The position numbers were made by a program, and so were the translations under genes. A DNA stretch of 10,769 bases from an uncultured Collinsella sp. (lineage in GTDB: Bacteria; Actinomycetota; Coriobacteriia; Coriobacteriales; Coriobacteriaceae), in NCBI GenBank assembly GCA_900541245.1, contig UQIS01000050.1, forward strand, positions 1 through 10,769, given 5' to 3'. Positions 1 through 6,742 of the stretch are shown here, piece after piece. Each line of letters starts with the position of its first letter. Within the stretch, counting starts at the first letter, position 1. The notes under the pieces were generated by a model. It was not told the DNA's origin. It saw only the letters and a program-made list of their open reading frames with translations, and made no database searches.

Positions 1-2
1 AT

Positions 3-53
3 TACGAGCTCCTGTGCGAATTGAAGAGAACGCTCCCGCAAACTGCCTCTTGA
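3..53 (+). CDS. Possible 3' end of an upstream gene (partial)
   Basis: One plus-strand frame is open from the window edge to a TGA at 51-53 and would encode a 16-residue tail, YELLCELKRTLPQTAS. The composition is protein-like (charged and leucine-rich, with GC-ending codons such as CTC, CTG and TGC), unlike the AT-rich DNA that follows. I do not recognise the family. A second frame is open from the edge to the TAG at about 164-166, but its translation looks like random AT-rich DNA. The call rests only on this short tail and on the change of composition after it. Confidence 0.25.
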   Translation, partial: YELLCELKRTLPQTAS

Positions 54-196
54 CAACTTATAGGAGCGTCGGTTTTAATATCATCAAAATGACCGTGGTT
101 GAGATCATCCAATTCATCGTAGTAAACCGAAGTACTTTTGGTTGGCTACAAATAGTATCGGTATAGACGTTTTTAAATATCGCGATAATTTGGGTG

Positions 197-210
197 GTAA
201 AACGATTTTC
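197..210 (+). promoter_or_regulatory. Candidate LacI-family operator
   Basis: The sequence GTAAAACGATTTTC contains the core AAnCGnTT that is typical of LacI/GalR-family operators (CcpA- and MalR-like), with A-rich and T-rich arms on either side of the central CG. The outer TG and CA positions of the CcpA site are not kept. Maltodextrin genes in Gram-positive bacteria are often controlled by LacI-family repressors, so the context fits. Chance occurrence in AT-rich DNA is quite possible. Confidence 0.25.
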
Positions 211-295
211 TAGGACAACCGTTCGCCGATGGTAAACGGATGTTGTTTATACAGCCTGTGTACAACAGATATACTTACATCCTGTGCGTAAAGCC

Positions 296-313
296 CATGG
301 CCAGCTGGCCATG
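296..313. promoter_or_regulatory. Perfect 18-bp palindrome before the start codon
   Basis: CATGGCCAGCTGGCCATG is identical to its own reverse complement and ends 23 bases before the ATG at 337. With no loop it would fold poorly as an RNA hairpin, so a binding site for a dimeric regulator is the more natural reading. It lies downstream of every good promoter candidate, where a bound repressor could block transcription. Its GC-rich make-up stands out from the AT-rich surroundings. Confidence 0.4.
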
Positions 314-336
314 ATTCTATTGAACTGGACCGTACT

Positions 337-3300
337 ATGAGATTGATACACAACAGCCGTCTGCCGCAGTTTCGCACTCCGTTTGGCGCTGTGACCACAG
401 GAACTACCCTTTCGCTCTCCGTGATTCTAGAGGATGCCGATCCCGCGCAGGCAACGCTTACGCTGCGCACCTGGGTCGATGAGATCGGTGAGTCTCTGTA
501 TCCCATGACGCACGAAGGTGACGGCATATTTAGCGTAGAGCTTGAGTGCACCGAGCCCTGTCTTATCTGGTACAGCTTTATCTGCAATATCGAAGGCCAG
601 CCCGAGGTCCGCTTGGGCGCACCGCAGGGACGCACCGGCGGCGAGGGTGTAACCTACGACTACGCCGAGGTGCCGTCATTCCAGGTCACCGTCTACAAGC
701 ACCGCGAAGTTCGACCCGAGTGGTACGAGCGCGGAATGGTCTACCAGATCTTCCCCGATCGCTATGCCCGCGACGAGCACTGGCGCGAGCGCGCGCTGGC
801 CGAGGTCGAAAAACCGCGCAACGGAATCCAGCGCCGGATGGTCGAGGACTGGAACGAGCCGCCCGTTTACGAGCGCGCCGAGGACGGCTCCATCAAGACC
901 TGGGACTTCTACGGCGGATCGCTCAAGGGTATCCAGGAAGACCTGCCTCGCATCGCCGAGCTGGGCTTTACAGCCATCTACCTCAACCCCATTTTTGAAG
1001 CCGCGAGCAACCACCGCTACGACACAGCCGATTACACCAAGATCGATCCGATTCTGGGCACTGAGCAGGACTTTACTGAGCTGTGCGAGGCGGCCGAGAA
1101 GCTGGGCATTTCCATCATTCTGGACGGTGTGTTCAACCACACGGGCGACGATTCGATCTACTTCAACCGCTACGGCAACTACCCCGGCGTGGGCGCGTGG
1201 CAGAGCGAGGATTCGCCGTGGCGCGATGCGTTTTATTTCCACGAGGACGGCTCATACGACTGCTGGTGGGGCGTGGGCAATATGCCCGCCATTAATGAGA
1301 GCTCCGAACTGGTACGCGAGCGGCTCCTGGGCAAGGACGGCGTCATTCGAAAATGGCTGCGCGCCGGCGCTCACGGCTGGCGCCTGGATGTGGCCGACGA
1401 GCTTTCCGACGATTTCCTAGCCGAGATCAAAAAGGCCGTGCTCGCCGAGAAGCCCGATGCACTGCTGCTCGGCGAGGTCTGGGAAGACGCCTCCAACAAG
1501 ATCAGCTACGGCCATCTGCGCCGCTACCTACAGGGGTCCGAGCTGGACTCTGCTATGGATTATCCCTTCCGCGACATGGTCATCGGCTTTTTGATGGGCT
1601 ACAAAAACGCCTACCAAGCTGCCGAGGATATCGAGACCCTGCGCGAGAACTATCCGCGTGAGGCCCTGTCATGCGCACTCAATCTGCTTTCGAGTCACGA
1701 CCGTCCGCGCATTATCTCGGTGCTCGGCGGAGGTCCCGACGAGTCGCAGCTGCCCGAGTGCGAGCGCAGCAAATGGCGTCTGGACGAGAACGCGATGGGC
1801 CTGGCCAAGAGCCGTTTTTGGCTCGCGACGCTCATGCAGATGACGTTCCCGGGCGTTCCCTCGATCTATTATGGCGACGAGTACGGCTTGGAGGGTCTCA
1901 CCGATCCGGGCAATCGTCGCACCATGGCGACCAAGGAAGACCTGCACGACTTCGATACGTTTGCGATCGTCAAGAACGCATCTGCTGTGCGCCGCGCGCT
2001 GCCGTTTATGATCGATGGCGAGATCAAGGCCTTCGCGCTCAATGACGAAGTGCTGGCCTACAACCGTACGGGCAAGGACGGCGAGTCTGCGACCGTTATC
2101 ATCAACCGCAGTCTGCGCAACTCGCATCGTGTGACCATTCCGGCGCTCGGCGAATGCGCGAGCGATGTGATCAGCGGTCACGAATGCGAGATTCACAACG
2201 GCACGGTCACGCTCGACCTGTACCCGCTGGGTTCGTCGATCATCTATCACCACGCCGAGCAGCGCCTGCAGGAGCCGCTCGATCACGGTGCGGGTGTTGT
2301 GTGCCATATCACATCAGTGCCGACCGACGATGGCAAGCCCGGTACGATCGGCGCGCCCACGCGTCGCTTTATCGACCATCTGGCCGCCATGGGCATGCGC
2401 TACTGGCAGGTTCTCCCCGTCAACCCCACGGACTTCTTCCGCTCCCCTTACGCCGGTCCTTCGGCCTTTGCAGGCAATATCGACCTGCTACCCGAGAGTC
2501 ACGAGGAGCTGGCCGCCGACTTTGAGACTTGGAAGGCCCGCGGCGGCGAAGATGCCGATCCGTTGTACACAGCGTTTAAACATCGCAATGCCGATTGGCT
2601 CGAGAAATACTGCGTCTATATGGCCGTCAAAAAGTACTTTGAAGGCGAGTCGCGCCACGATTGGCCGGCAGATGTCGCGCGCTACAACGAGCATCTGATC
2701 GACGACAAGCGCTTCCATAACGAGGCCGAGCTGCAGGCGTACATGCAGTACCGCTTTGACCTGGCTTGGTGCGAGCTCATGAACTATGCGCACAAGAAGG
2801 GCGTCGAGGTTATCGGCGATATTCCTATGTACGTGTCTGACGATTCGGCAGATGCGTGGAGCGAGCCCGAGAACTTCTGGCTGTCCGATACCGGCAAGGC
2901 GATTGAGATTTCCGGCGCGCCGCCCGACAACTTTGCACCCGAGGGCCAGGTGTGGGGCAACCCGACGTTCCGCTGGGACCACATGAAGCAGAACGGCTAT
3001 AGCTGGTGGATGGATCGCCTGCGTCGCGCGTTTTCACTCTACGACCGTGTGCGCCTGGATCACTTCCTGGGATTCCACAGCTACTTCAGTATCCCCGCAG
3101 GCAAGGCTTGCGCCGACGGTCGCTGGCTGGCGGGCCCAGGCAAGGACCTGTTCCAGACCGCCTACGACGAGCTGGGTCCGCTCAACTTTATCGCCGAGGA
3201 CCTGGGCTATTTGACGCCCGGTGTTCGCGCCATGGCTTCGACCTGTGGTTTCCCCGGCATGGATGTGCTGGAGTTTAGCGATTACGACGTTCGTTGCGGT

Positions 3301-3633
3301 GTGCATCCCACGCCCGGCAAGATTCTGTACACCTCGACGCACGATACGTCGACGCTGGCCGGTTGGTGCACGCGTTCCTTTGCGGGCGGTGATGAACCGA
3401 GCGGTATTGAGGTGGCGGCCAAGCTGATGAGCGACGCGCTGGCAAGCGACGCTCCTCTGGTGATGATGCCGCTGCAGGATGTTCTGGGACTTGGCGACGA
3501 TGCGCGCATGAACGTTCCGGGCGTGGCCACGGGCAACTGGACCTGGCAGGCTGACGAGGCGGACATTACAGCCGCCGAGAACAAAACCGCACAGCTCCTG
3601 CGCAACAACCATAGATTCTGGGGCGAAGCGTGA
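337..3633 (+). CDS. malQ: GH13 neopullulanase-like / GH77 4-alpha-glucanotransferase fusion
   Basis: This 1,098-residue cytoplasmic protein (no signal peptide) joins two glucan enzymes. Residues 1-115 form a beta-rich N-terminal domain like that of neopullulanases. A GH13 barrel starts at about 128 (GMVYQIFPDRYARD) and shows region I DGVFNHTG (263-270), nucleophile D351 in GWRLDVADE, acid/base E380 in LLGEVWED and D455 in SSHDRPR. A C-terminal beta domain runs to about 640. Residues 651-1098 are a complete short-type GH77 domain: YWQVLPVNP (689-697), DIPMYVSDDSADAW (828-841), nucleophile D908 in RLDHF, E954 in AEDLG and D1003 in THDTST. The first half should hydrolyse or debranch maltodextrins; the second should transfer glucan chains between them. 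ATG 337 is the only ATG or GTG before the upstream stop at 289-291; the Shine-Dalgarno is weak (GGAC). Tandem stops TGA TAA end the gene. Exact GH13 subfamily and specificity are not decided. Confidence 0.93.
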   Translation: MRLIHNSRLPQFRTPFGAVTTGTTLSLSVILEDADPAQATLTLRTWVDEIGESLYPMTHEGDGIFSVELECTEPCLIWYSFICNIEGQPEVRLGAPQGRTGGEGVTYDYAEVPSFQVTVYKHREVRPEWYERGMVYQIFPDRYARDEHWRERALAEVEKPRNGIQRRMVEDWNEPPVYERAEDGSIKTWDFYGGSLKGIQEDLPRIAELGFTAIYLNPIFEAASNHRYDTADYTKIDPILGTEQDFTELCEAAEKLGISIILDGVFNHTGDDSIYFNRYGNYPGVGAWQSEDSPWRDAFYFHEDGSYDCWWGVGNMPAINESSELVRERLLGKDGVIRKWLRAGAHGWRLDVADELSDDFLAEIKKAVLAEKPDALLLGEVWEDASNKISYGHLRRYLQGSELDSAMDYPFRDMVIGFLMGYKNAYQAAEDIETLRENYPREALSCALNLLSSHDRPRIISVLGGGPDESQLPECERSKWRLDENAMGLAKSRFWLATLMQMTFPGVPSIYYGDEYGLEGLTDPGNRRTMATKEDLHDFDTFAIVKNASAVRRALPFMIDGEIKAFALNDEVLAYNRTGKDGESATVIINRSLRNSHRVTIPALGECASDVISGHECEIHNGTVTLDLYPLGSSIIYHHAEQRLQEPLDHGAGVVCHITSVPTDDGKPGTIGAPTRRFIDHLAAMGMRYWQVLPVNPTDFFRSPYAGPSAFAGNIDLLPESHEELAADFETWKARGGEDADPLYTAFKHRNADWLEKYCVYMAVKKYFEGESRHDWPADVARYNEHLIDDKRFHNEAELQAYMQYRFDLAWCELMNYAHKKGVEVIGDIPMYVSDDSADAWSEPENFWLSDTGKAIEISGAPPDNFAPEGQVWGNPTFRWDHMKQNGYSWWMDRLRRAFSLYDRVRLDHFLGFHSYFSIPAGKACADGRWLAGPGKDLFQTAYDELGPLNFIAEDLGYLTPGVRAMASTCGFPGMDVLEFSDYDVRCGVHPTPGKILYTSTHDTSTLAGWCTRSFAGGDEPSGIEVAAKLMSDALASDAPLVMMPLQDVLGLGDDARMNVPGVATGNWTWQADEADITAAENKTAQLLRNNHRFWGEA

Positions 3634-3677
3634 TAAAACCCCCGATATAGGGTACAGTTACAGACGTTTGAATTTTT

Positions 3678-3703
3678 GCGGGCAGAGTAATCTGCCCGCT
3701 TTG
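3678..3703 (+). terminator. Hairpin with GTAA loop between the fusion gene and the zinc-ribbon gene
   Basis: A 9-bp perfect stem (GCGGGCAGA at 3678-3686 and TCTGCCCGC at 3691-3699) closes a four-base GTAA loop, a GNRA-type tetraloop. It is followed by only TTTGT, so termination is probably weak or partial. It lies 44 bases after the stop of the fusion gene and ends 11 bases before the ribosome-binding site of the next gene. It could therefore act as a processing or mRNA-stabilising structure, allowing some read-through into the zinc-ribbon gene. Confidence 0.45.
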
Positions 3704-3721
3704 TGCTGAAAAGGAAGTATT

Positions 3722-3958
3722 ATGGCGCGCTACGATTACAAGTGCTCGAGCTGCGGCAACGTGTTTGAGGTTGAGCATCCCATGTCCGAGACTCCCGAGG
3801 TCATGTGCCCCAGCTGCGGTGCCCCGGCGGCCAAGACGTTCTCGGCCAGCGGCATTAAATTTGAGGGCAGCGGTTTCTACAACACCGACCAGCGAAGCGG
3901 CGGCGCCAGCACCAGCGCCACCAGCGGCTGCTGTGCCAACTGCCCGCATAGCCACTAG
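3722..3958 (+). CDS. FmdB-family zinc-ribbon protein
   Basis: This 78-residue protein begins MARYDYKCSSCG, the hallmark start of the FmdB putative regulatory family. Two CxxC knuckles (C8/C11 and C29/C32) should bind one zinc ion. The middle part SASGIKFEGSGFY is also typical of the family. After a Ser/Gly/Ala-rich stretch (about 58-69) the protein ends in CCANCPHSH, which adds three cysteines (C70, C71, C74) and two histidines. AAGGAAG at 3711-3717 is a good ribosome-binding site for ATG 3722. The family's role is poorly known; the name comes from a gene beside a formamidase operon, and a regulatory or small metal-binding role is usually assumed. The gene has its own strong terminator and may also be reached by read-through from the fusion gene. 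Confidence 0.88.
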   Translation: MARYDYKCSSCGNVFEVEHPMSETPEVMCPSCGAPAAKTFSASGIKFEGSGFYNTDQRSGGASTSATSGCCANCPHSH

Positions 3959-3967
3959 GAACCAAAC

Positions 3968-4004
3968 AGCCCCGCGATCGGCACCGATCGCGGGGCTAAT
4001 TCTT
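3968..4004 (+). terminator. Strong intrinsic terminator after the zinc-ribbon gene
   Basis: A 13-bp perfect stem (AGCCCCGCGATCG at 3968-3980 and its complement at 3985-3997) with loop GCAC is followed by AATTCTTT. It begins 9 bases after the TAG stop of the zinc-ribbon gene. Read on the minus strand, the hairpin is followed by GTTTGGTT, which is fairly T-rich, so it may also stop transcription arriving from rsmB. Confidence 0.85.
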
Positions 4005-4024
4005 TAGCTACCCAGGTTTCCTTA

Positions 4025-4095
4025 TGAGTTGCGGTGAAATAAGGACTGTTTGGCGGGTAGAAGCCGCTAATCAATCCCTATTTCACCGCAACTTA
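4025..4095. repeat. 71-bp palindromic element between convergent genes
   Basis: The arms 4027-4041 and 4079-4093 are perfect 15-bp inverted copies (AGTTGCGGTGAAATA and its complement). Pairing continues inward after one mismatch (GGA 4043-4045 with TCC 4075-4077) and resumes at GCGG 4053-4056 with CCGC 4064-4067, leaving the apical loop 4057-4063. Outside the arms T4025-A4095 also pairs. Neither side is followed by a T-run, so this is not a standard intrinsic terminator; the job is already done by the hairpin at 3968-3997. Size, symmetry and position in a convergent gap suggest a dispersed intergenic palindrome (REP- or MITE-like), but only one copy lies in this window. Confidence 0.6.
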
Positions 4096-4099
4096 GTCA

Positions 4100-5500
4100 T
4101 TACTTGTGGACCAGCCTGGCGCAGAAGTGGCCGTCGTAGGAGTCGGCGTTTACTGGCACGCTTTGGAAGAGGCCTCGAACGTTCTGGCGTACGGATACGA
4201 GCTTCTTGGCCTGATCGAACTCGGGGAGTTGCAGAATCTGTGCCTCGGAAAGCGGTGCCACGCTAAAGCCGGCACCCTCGGGAGAGGCCAAAAAGGCATC
4301 CACGACCTGCGTGTTCTCTTCATCAAAAACCGAGCAAGTGGCATAGATGAGCTCTCCGCCGGCGGCCACGCGCGCAGAAGCCTCCTTAAGCATCGTCAGC
4401 TGAAGCTTGGGTAACTCGGCCGTCACATCATTCATGGTCAGGCGCCACGGGATCTCGGGATGACGACGCATGGTTCCGGTGCCCGAGCACGGCGCATCGA
4501 TAAACACGGTATCGAACTTGACCCGCTCACCGCGCATGGCATCAAACGATGTGAGCACCTCATCGAGCTCGCAGGCATCACCCGAAACCGTACGAACGCC
4601 CTGAATACCCGCCTTGTGAAGGCGCGCGAGATTCAGGTCGCACTTACGGTCATGAAGATCAAGTGCCGTATGCTGACGCTCATAGCCGGCGCGCTTGGCC
4701 TGGCACATCATCACATAGGTCTTGGTACCGCGACCGGCACCAATCTCAAGGCAGCTTCCAGGCCGCGTGGCAGCTGTGGCGATGAGCTGGGCGTTAAGAT
4801 CCGAGGCCACCGCGGCAGCACGCTCAAACACACCCGAAGCAACGGTAACCTGGGCATCAACCGGGGCATGGCAGCCCGGAAAGACAGGCGTGACGAGCTG
4901 CGAGATATACGGATCGGGTTTGGTCGCAAAGGCGTTCTCATGCAGGGCCAGCGGTGCGGGGGCCAGATTGCCGGCAAAGTTAAGCGCACCCTCAGGCGTG
5001 TCGAACGATGCCATAATGCGAGCGCACAGCCAACGCGGCAGTCCCATCAGGCGCGACAGACGAACCAAGCGTCGCGCAGACTCATCCACATCGGACGCAG
5101 TAGCAAAGTCCTCAACGTTGTCCGCGACCTTATGCAGCACGGCATTGGCCAAACCTGCGGCAGACTTAGCTCCACTGCGCACCAGCTCAACGCCCTGACT
5201 CACCGCAACGCGGCCAGGCGTATGTAGATAGAGCATCTCAAAGGCCGAGATACGAAGCGCCATGCGAACACGCGGCGCAACCTTTTTAGGCTTATCAAGA
5301 AACTGATCGAGCAGCTCGTCCAAAATACCCTGCGTGGCGGCCACACCGAGCGCCAAGCGGGCGGCAAAAGCAGAATCGCGCTGGTCAATGGCCTTGGCAG
5401 ATGCGCGAGAGGACAGCACGTCGCGCGCATACATGCCGCGGCGATCGGCCTCCATTAGCACATCGAGCGCAAGCTTGCGCGCGGGAGACAGCTTGCTCAT
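4100..5500 (-). CDS. rsmB: 16S rRNA (cytosine-967-C5)-methyltransferase RsmB
   Basis: This 466-residue protein methylates C967 of 16S rRNA using S-adenosylmethionine. Residues 1-140 are the NusB-like RNA-binding domain (SPARKLALDVL, then ALRISAFEMLYL at 81-92). The Rossmann methyltransferase follows, with motif I LEIGAGRGTKT (251-261), motif IV DAPCSGTG (335-342, release cysteine C338), PEIPWR (348-353) and motif VI YATCS (386-390, catalytic C389). The end, YDGHFCARL, resembles the usual DGFFMARL. Motif I departs from the common CAAPGGKT form. The ATG at 5500 is chosen because its A, T and G overlap the fmt stop (ATGA), GGGGTG lies just upstream, and the protein then starts MSKLSPARK. An ATG at 5548 would add 16 residues inside fmt that are not family-like. 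Confidence 0.93.
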   Translation of the reverse strand: MSKLSPARKLALDVLMEADRRGMYARDVLSSRASAKAIDQRDSAFAARLALGVAATQGILDELLDQFLDKPKKVAPRVRMALRISAFEMLYLHTPGRVAVSQGVELVRSGAKSAAGLANAVLHKVADNVEDFATASDVDESARRLVRLSRLMGLPRWLCARIMASFDTPEGALNFAGNLAPAPLALHENAFATKPDPYISQLVTPVFPGCHAPVDAQVTVASGVFERAAAVASDLNAQLIATAATRPGSCLEIGAGRGTKTYVMMCQAKRAGYERQHTALDLHDRKCDLNLARLHKAGIQGVRTVSGDACELDEVLTSFDAMRGERVKFDTVFIDAPCSGTGTMRRHPEIPWRLTMNDVTAELPKLQLTMLKEASARVAAGGELIYATCSVFDEENTQVVDAFLASPEGAGFSVAPLSEAQILQLPEFDQAKKLVSVRQNVRGLFQSVPVNADSYDGHFCARLVHK

Positions 5501-6417
5501 GACAAAACACCCCAGATAAGATCGGCACCCTGCAGGCCGGCAGCCCAAGCAGAAGCAGCCATAGCACGCTTGCCATCGGGTTTAACCTCGAGCAACTCAA
5601 CCGAGCCATCGGAAAGGCCCAGGTAAACACGCTTGGCCTTAACGAGAACCTGACCCTCGCCAAGCGACACATCAGCCGGCGCAGCATCGAGCACACGCAC
5701 GGTCTTGCCGGCAATCACGCAACGAGCAGGCGCGGTATCGGACGAGGCCAGCACATGACGCACGCAATCAGGCGCCGCCATTTGCGGATCCAGACGCATC
5801 TCCTGCTTGGAAATCTTCGCAGCATGGGTAACGAGCGACTCATCCTGCTCAATCCAAACCGCCGTACCATCGGCAAGCGAAGGAAGCGTGTCGGCCAGCA
5901 GCTTGCCACCAAGCTCGCCAAGCTCCATCGTGAGTGCCTCGGCGTGCTTACCGGCAACCAACGTAGATGCCTGAGCGCAATAAGCGCCCGTATCCACGCC
6001 ATGCCCAATACGCATGATAGAAACGCCAGCAACCTCATCACCAGCAAGAATGGCACGCTGAATAGGAGCAGCGCCACGCCAACGAGGCAACAAGGACGCA
6101 TGAACATTCACAATGCCGAGCGGCGCCATATGCAGCACCTCATCGGGCAAAATGCAGCCATAGGCAGCCACGCAGAAAATATCAGCCCGCGCAGCTTGGA
6201 GCGCCTCAACGACCTCCGGCGTCATACGATTAGCCTCAATAACCGGCAACCCCAGCTCAAGCGCCTTAGCCTTAACAGAAGACGGCTCCAACTTTTTACC
6301 ACGCCCGCGAACAGCATCGGGACGAGTAACAACAAGAGCAATCTCGTTCCCAGCCTCAACAAGCGAAGTCAGCGAAGGCACAGCAAAATCAGGCGTACCC
6401 ATAAACACAATACGCAT
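5497..6417 (-). CDS. fmt: Methionyl-tRNA formyltransferase
   Basis: This 306-residue enzyme transfers a formyl group from 10-formyl-tetrahydrofolate to Met-tRNAfMet, making the initiator for translation. It starts MRIVFMGTPDFAVPSL, as the family does. The catalytic triad corresponds to N104 and H106 in VNVHASLLPRWRGAAPIQ and D142 in GHGVDTG. A C-terminal OB-like domain follows from about residue 205 to LIWGVLS. GAGGGG (6426-6431, minus strand) lies 8 bases before the ATG. The stop overlaps the rsmB start by ATGA, which suggests coupled translation. The first third is rich in T-ending codons (GCT, GTT, CGT, ATT), unlike priA and def. The usual neighbour def lies upstream but 325 bp away, an unusually long gap for this pair. 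Confidence 0.96.
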   Translation of the reverse strand: MRIVFMGTPDFAVPSLTSLVEAGNEIALVVTRPDAVRGRGKKLEPSSVKAKALELGLPVIEANRMTPEVVEALQAARADIFCVAAYGCILPDEVLHMAPLGIVNVHASLLPRWRGAAPIQRAILAGDEVAGVSIMRIGHGVDTGAYCAQASTLVAGKHAEALTMELGELGGKLLADTLPSLADGTAVWIEQDESLVTHAAKISKQEMRLDPQMAAPDCVRHVLASSDTAPARCVIAGKTVRVLDAAPADVSLGEGQVLVKAKRVYLGLSDGSVELLEVKPDGKRAMAASAWAAGLQGADLIWGVLS

Positions 6418-6632
6418 AAAATAGACCCCTCAAACCCAGAGCCAAGAAGGCTACAAATAACAGCGCCAGGCCAAGTCCCAACCAAGACGCCAGATCAATT
6501 CAACACGTTCAAATATACCCAAAAACAAAGAAAGGACTGCAGCAAAAGCAGCCCTCCCAACAAAGCAATTATCAGCGAAGACGCCCCTCCCTGGCCCAAC
6601 GGCACCCGGGCGAACCGAGCCAGAACAACGCA
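6418..6632 (-). other. def-fmt spacer; possible remnant of a small membrane-protein frame
   Basis: No intact gene is convincing here. On the minus strand one frame encodes a strongly hydrophobic stretch (IIALLGGLLLLQSFLCFW, about residues 57-74 of an 81-residue frame opening with TTG at 6740) that stops at 6495. Directly after that stop another frame encodes a second membrane-like stretch (LASWLGLGLALLFVAFLAL) running into the fmt start. A single-base shift near 6497 would join them into a two-helix membrane protein. GGAGG-like sequences lie upstream of the first stretch, but no good ATG or GTG follows them. This may be a decayed small gene or chance. Confidence 0.2.
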
Positions 6633-6734
6633 GTCCCCGGTGCTGGGCGCCCAGATATCGTCCCGCGCGCAGTTTCGCAGCGAAGCGAGAATGTTTGAGC
6701 ACGGGATGATATGTGGGCGCCCAGCACCGGGGAC
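6633..6734. repeat. 102-bp palindromic element between def and fmt
   Basis: The terminal arms 6633-6653 and 6714-6734 are perfect 21-bp inverted copies; each contains TGGGCGCCCA, itself a palindrome. Symmetry continues inward: ATATC 6655-6659 with GATAT 6708-6712, and TCCCG 6661-6665 with CGGGA 6702-6706, then scattered pairs to about 6671/6696. A small TCGC/GCGA stem (6675-6678 and 6685-6688) sits at the tip. It starts 8 bp after the def stop. No T-run follows either arm, so it is not a simple terminator, and no clear target duplication flanks it. The form fits a REP- or MITE-like mobile palindrome, or an RNA structure separating def from fmt expression. Confidence 0.7.
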
Positions 6735-6742
6735 GGACAAAC

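Larger units (their letters stand above)
54..336 (+). promoter_or_regulatory. AT-rich leader upstream of the amylase/MalQ fusion
   Basis: This 283-bp stretch has no convincing gene and is visibly richer in A and T than the rest of the window. Possible sigma-70-type elements are TTGACA at 50-55 with TTTAAT at 74-79 (18-bp spacer), TTGGTT at 138-143 with TATAGA at 162-167 (18-bp spacer), and an isolated TATACT at 270-275. Dyads lie at 125-143 (AACC and GGTT around AAGTACTT), 175-190 (TATCGCGATA core), 241-267 (TGTTGT and ACAACA arms) and 296-313. A large regulated leader would suit a sugar-inducible gene. Which promoter is used cannot be told from sequence alone. Confidence 0.4.

Noticed and set aside
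4025..4095. 71-bp palindrome as an intrinsic terminator for rsmB
   Set aside because: No T-run follows the hairpin on either strand; the hairpin at 3968-3997 is the better terminator candidate.
4460..5227. Plus-strand open frame of 255 codons opposite rsmB
   Set aside because: It is antisense to the conserved RsmB domains, with no recognisable motif or good ribosome-binding site.
5501..5548. Longer N-terminus for RsmB from an ATG at 5548
   Set aside because: The extra 16 residues lie inside fmt, are not family-like, and the ATGA overlap with a GGGGTG upstream supports the start at 5500.
6495..6740. 81-codon minus-strand frame starting with TTG just after def, taken as a real gene
   Set aside because: Its first half is made of the palindromic element read through in one frame, the start is a rare TTG, and only the C-terminal end looks protein-like. 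It is kept only as a possible remnant.
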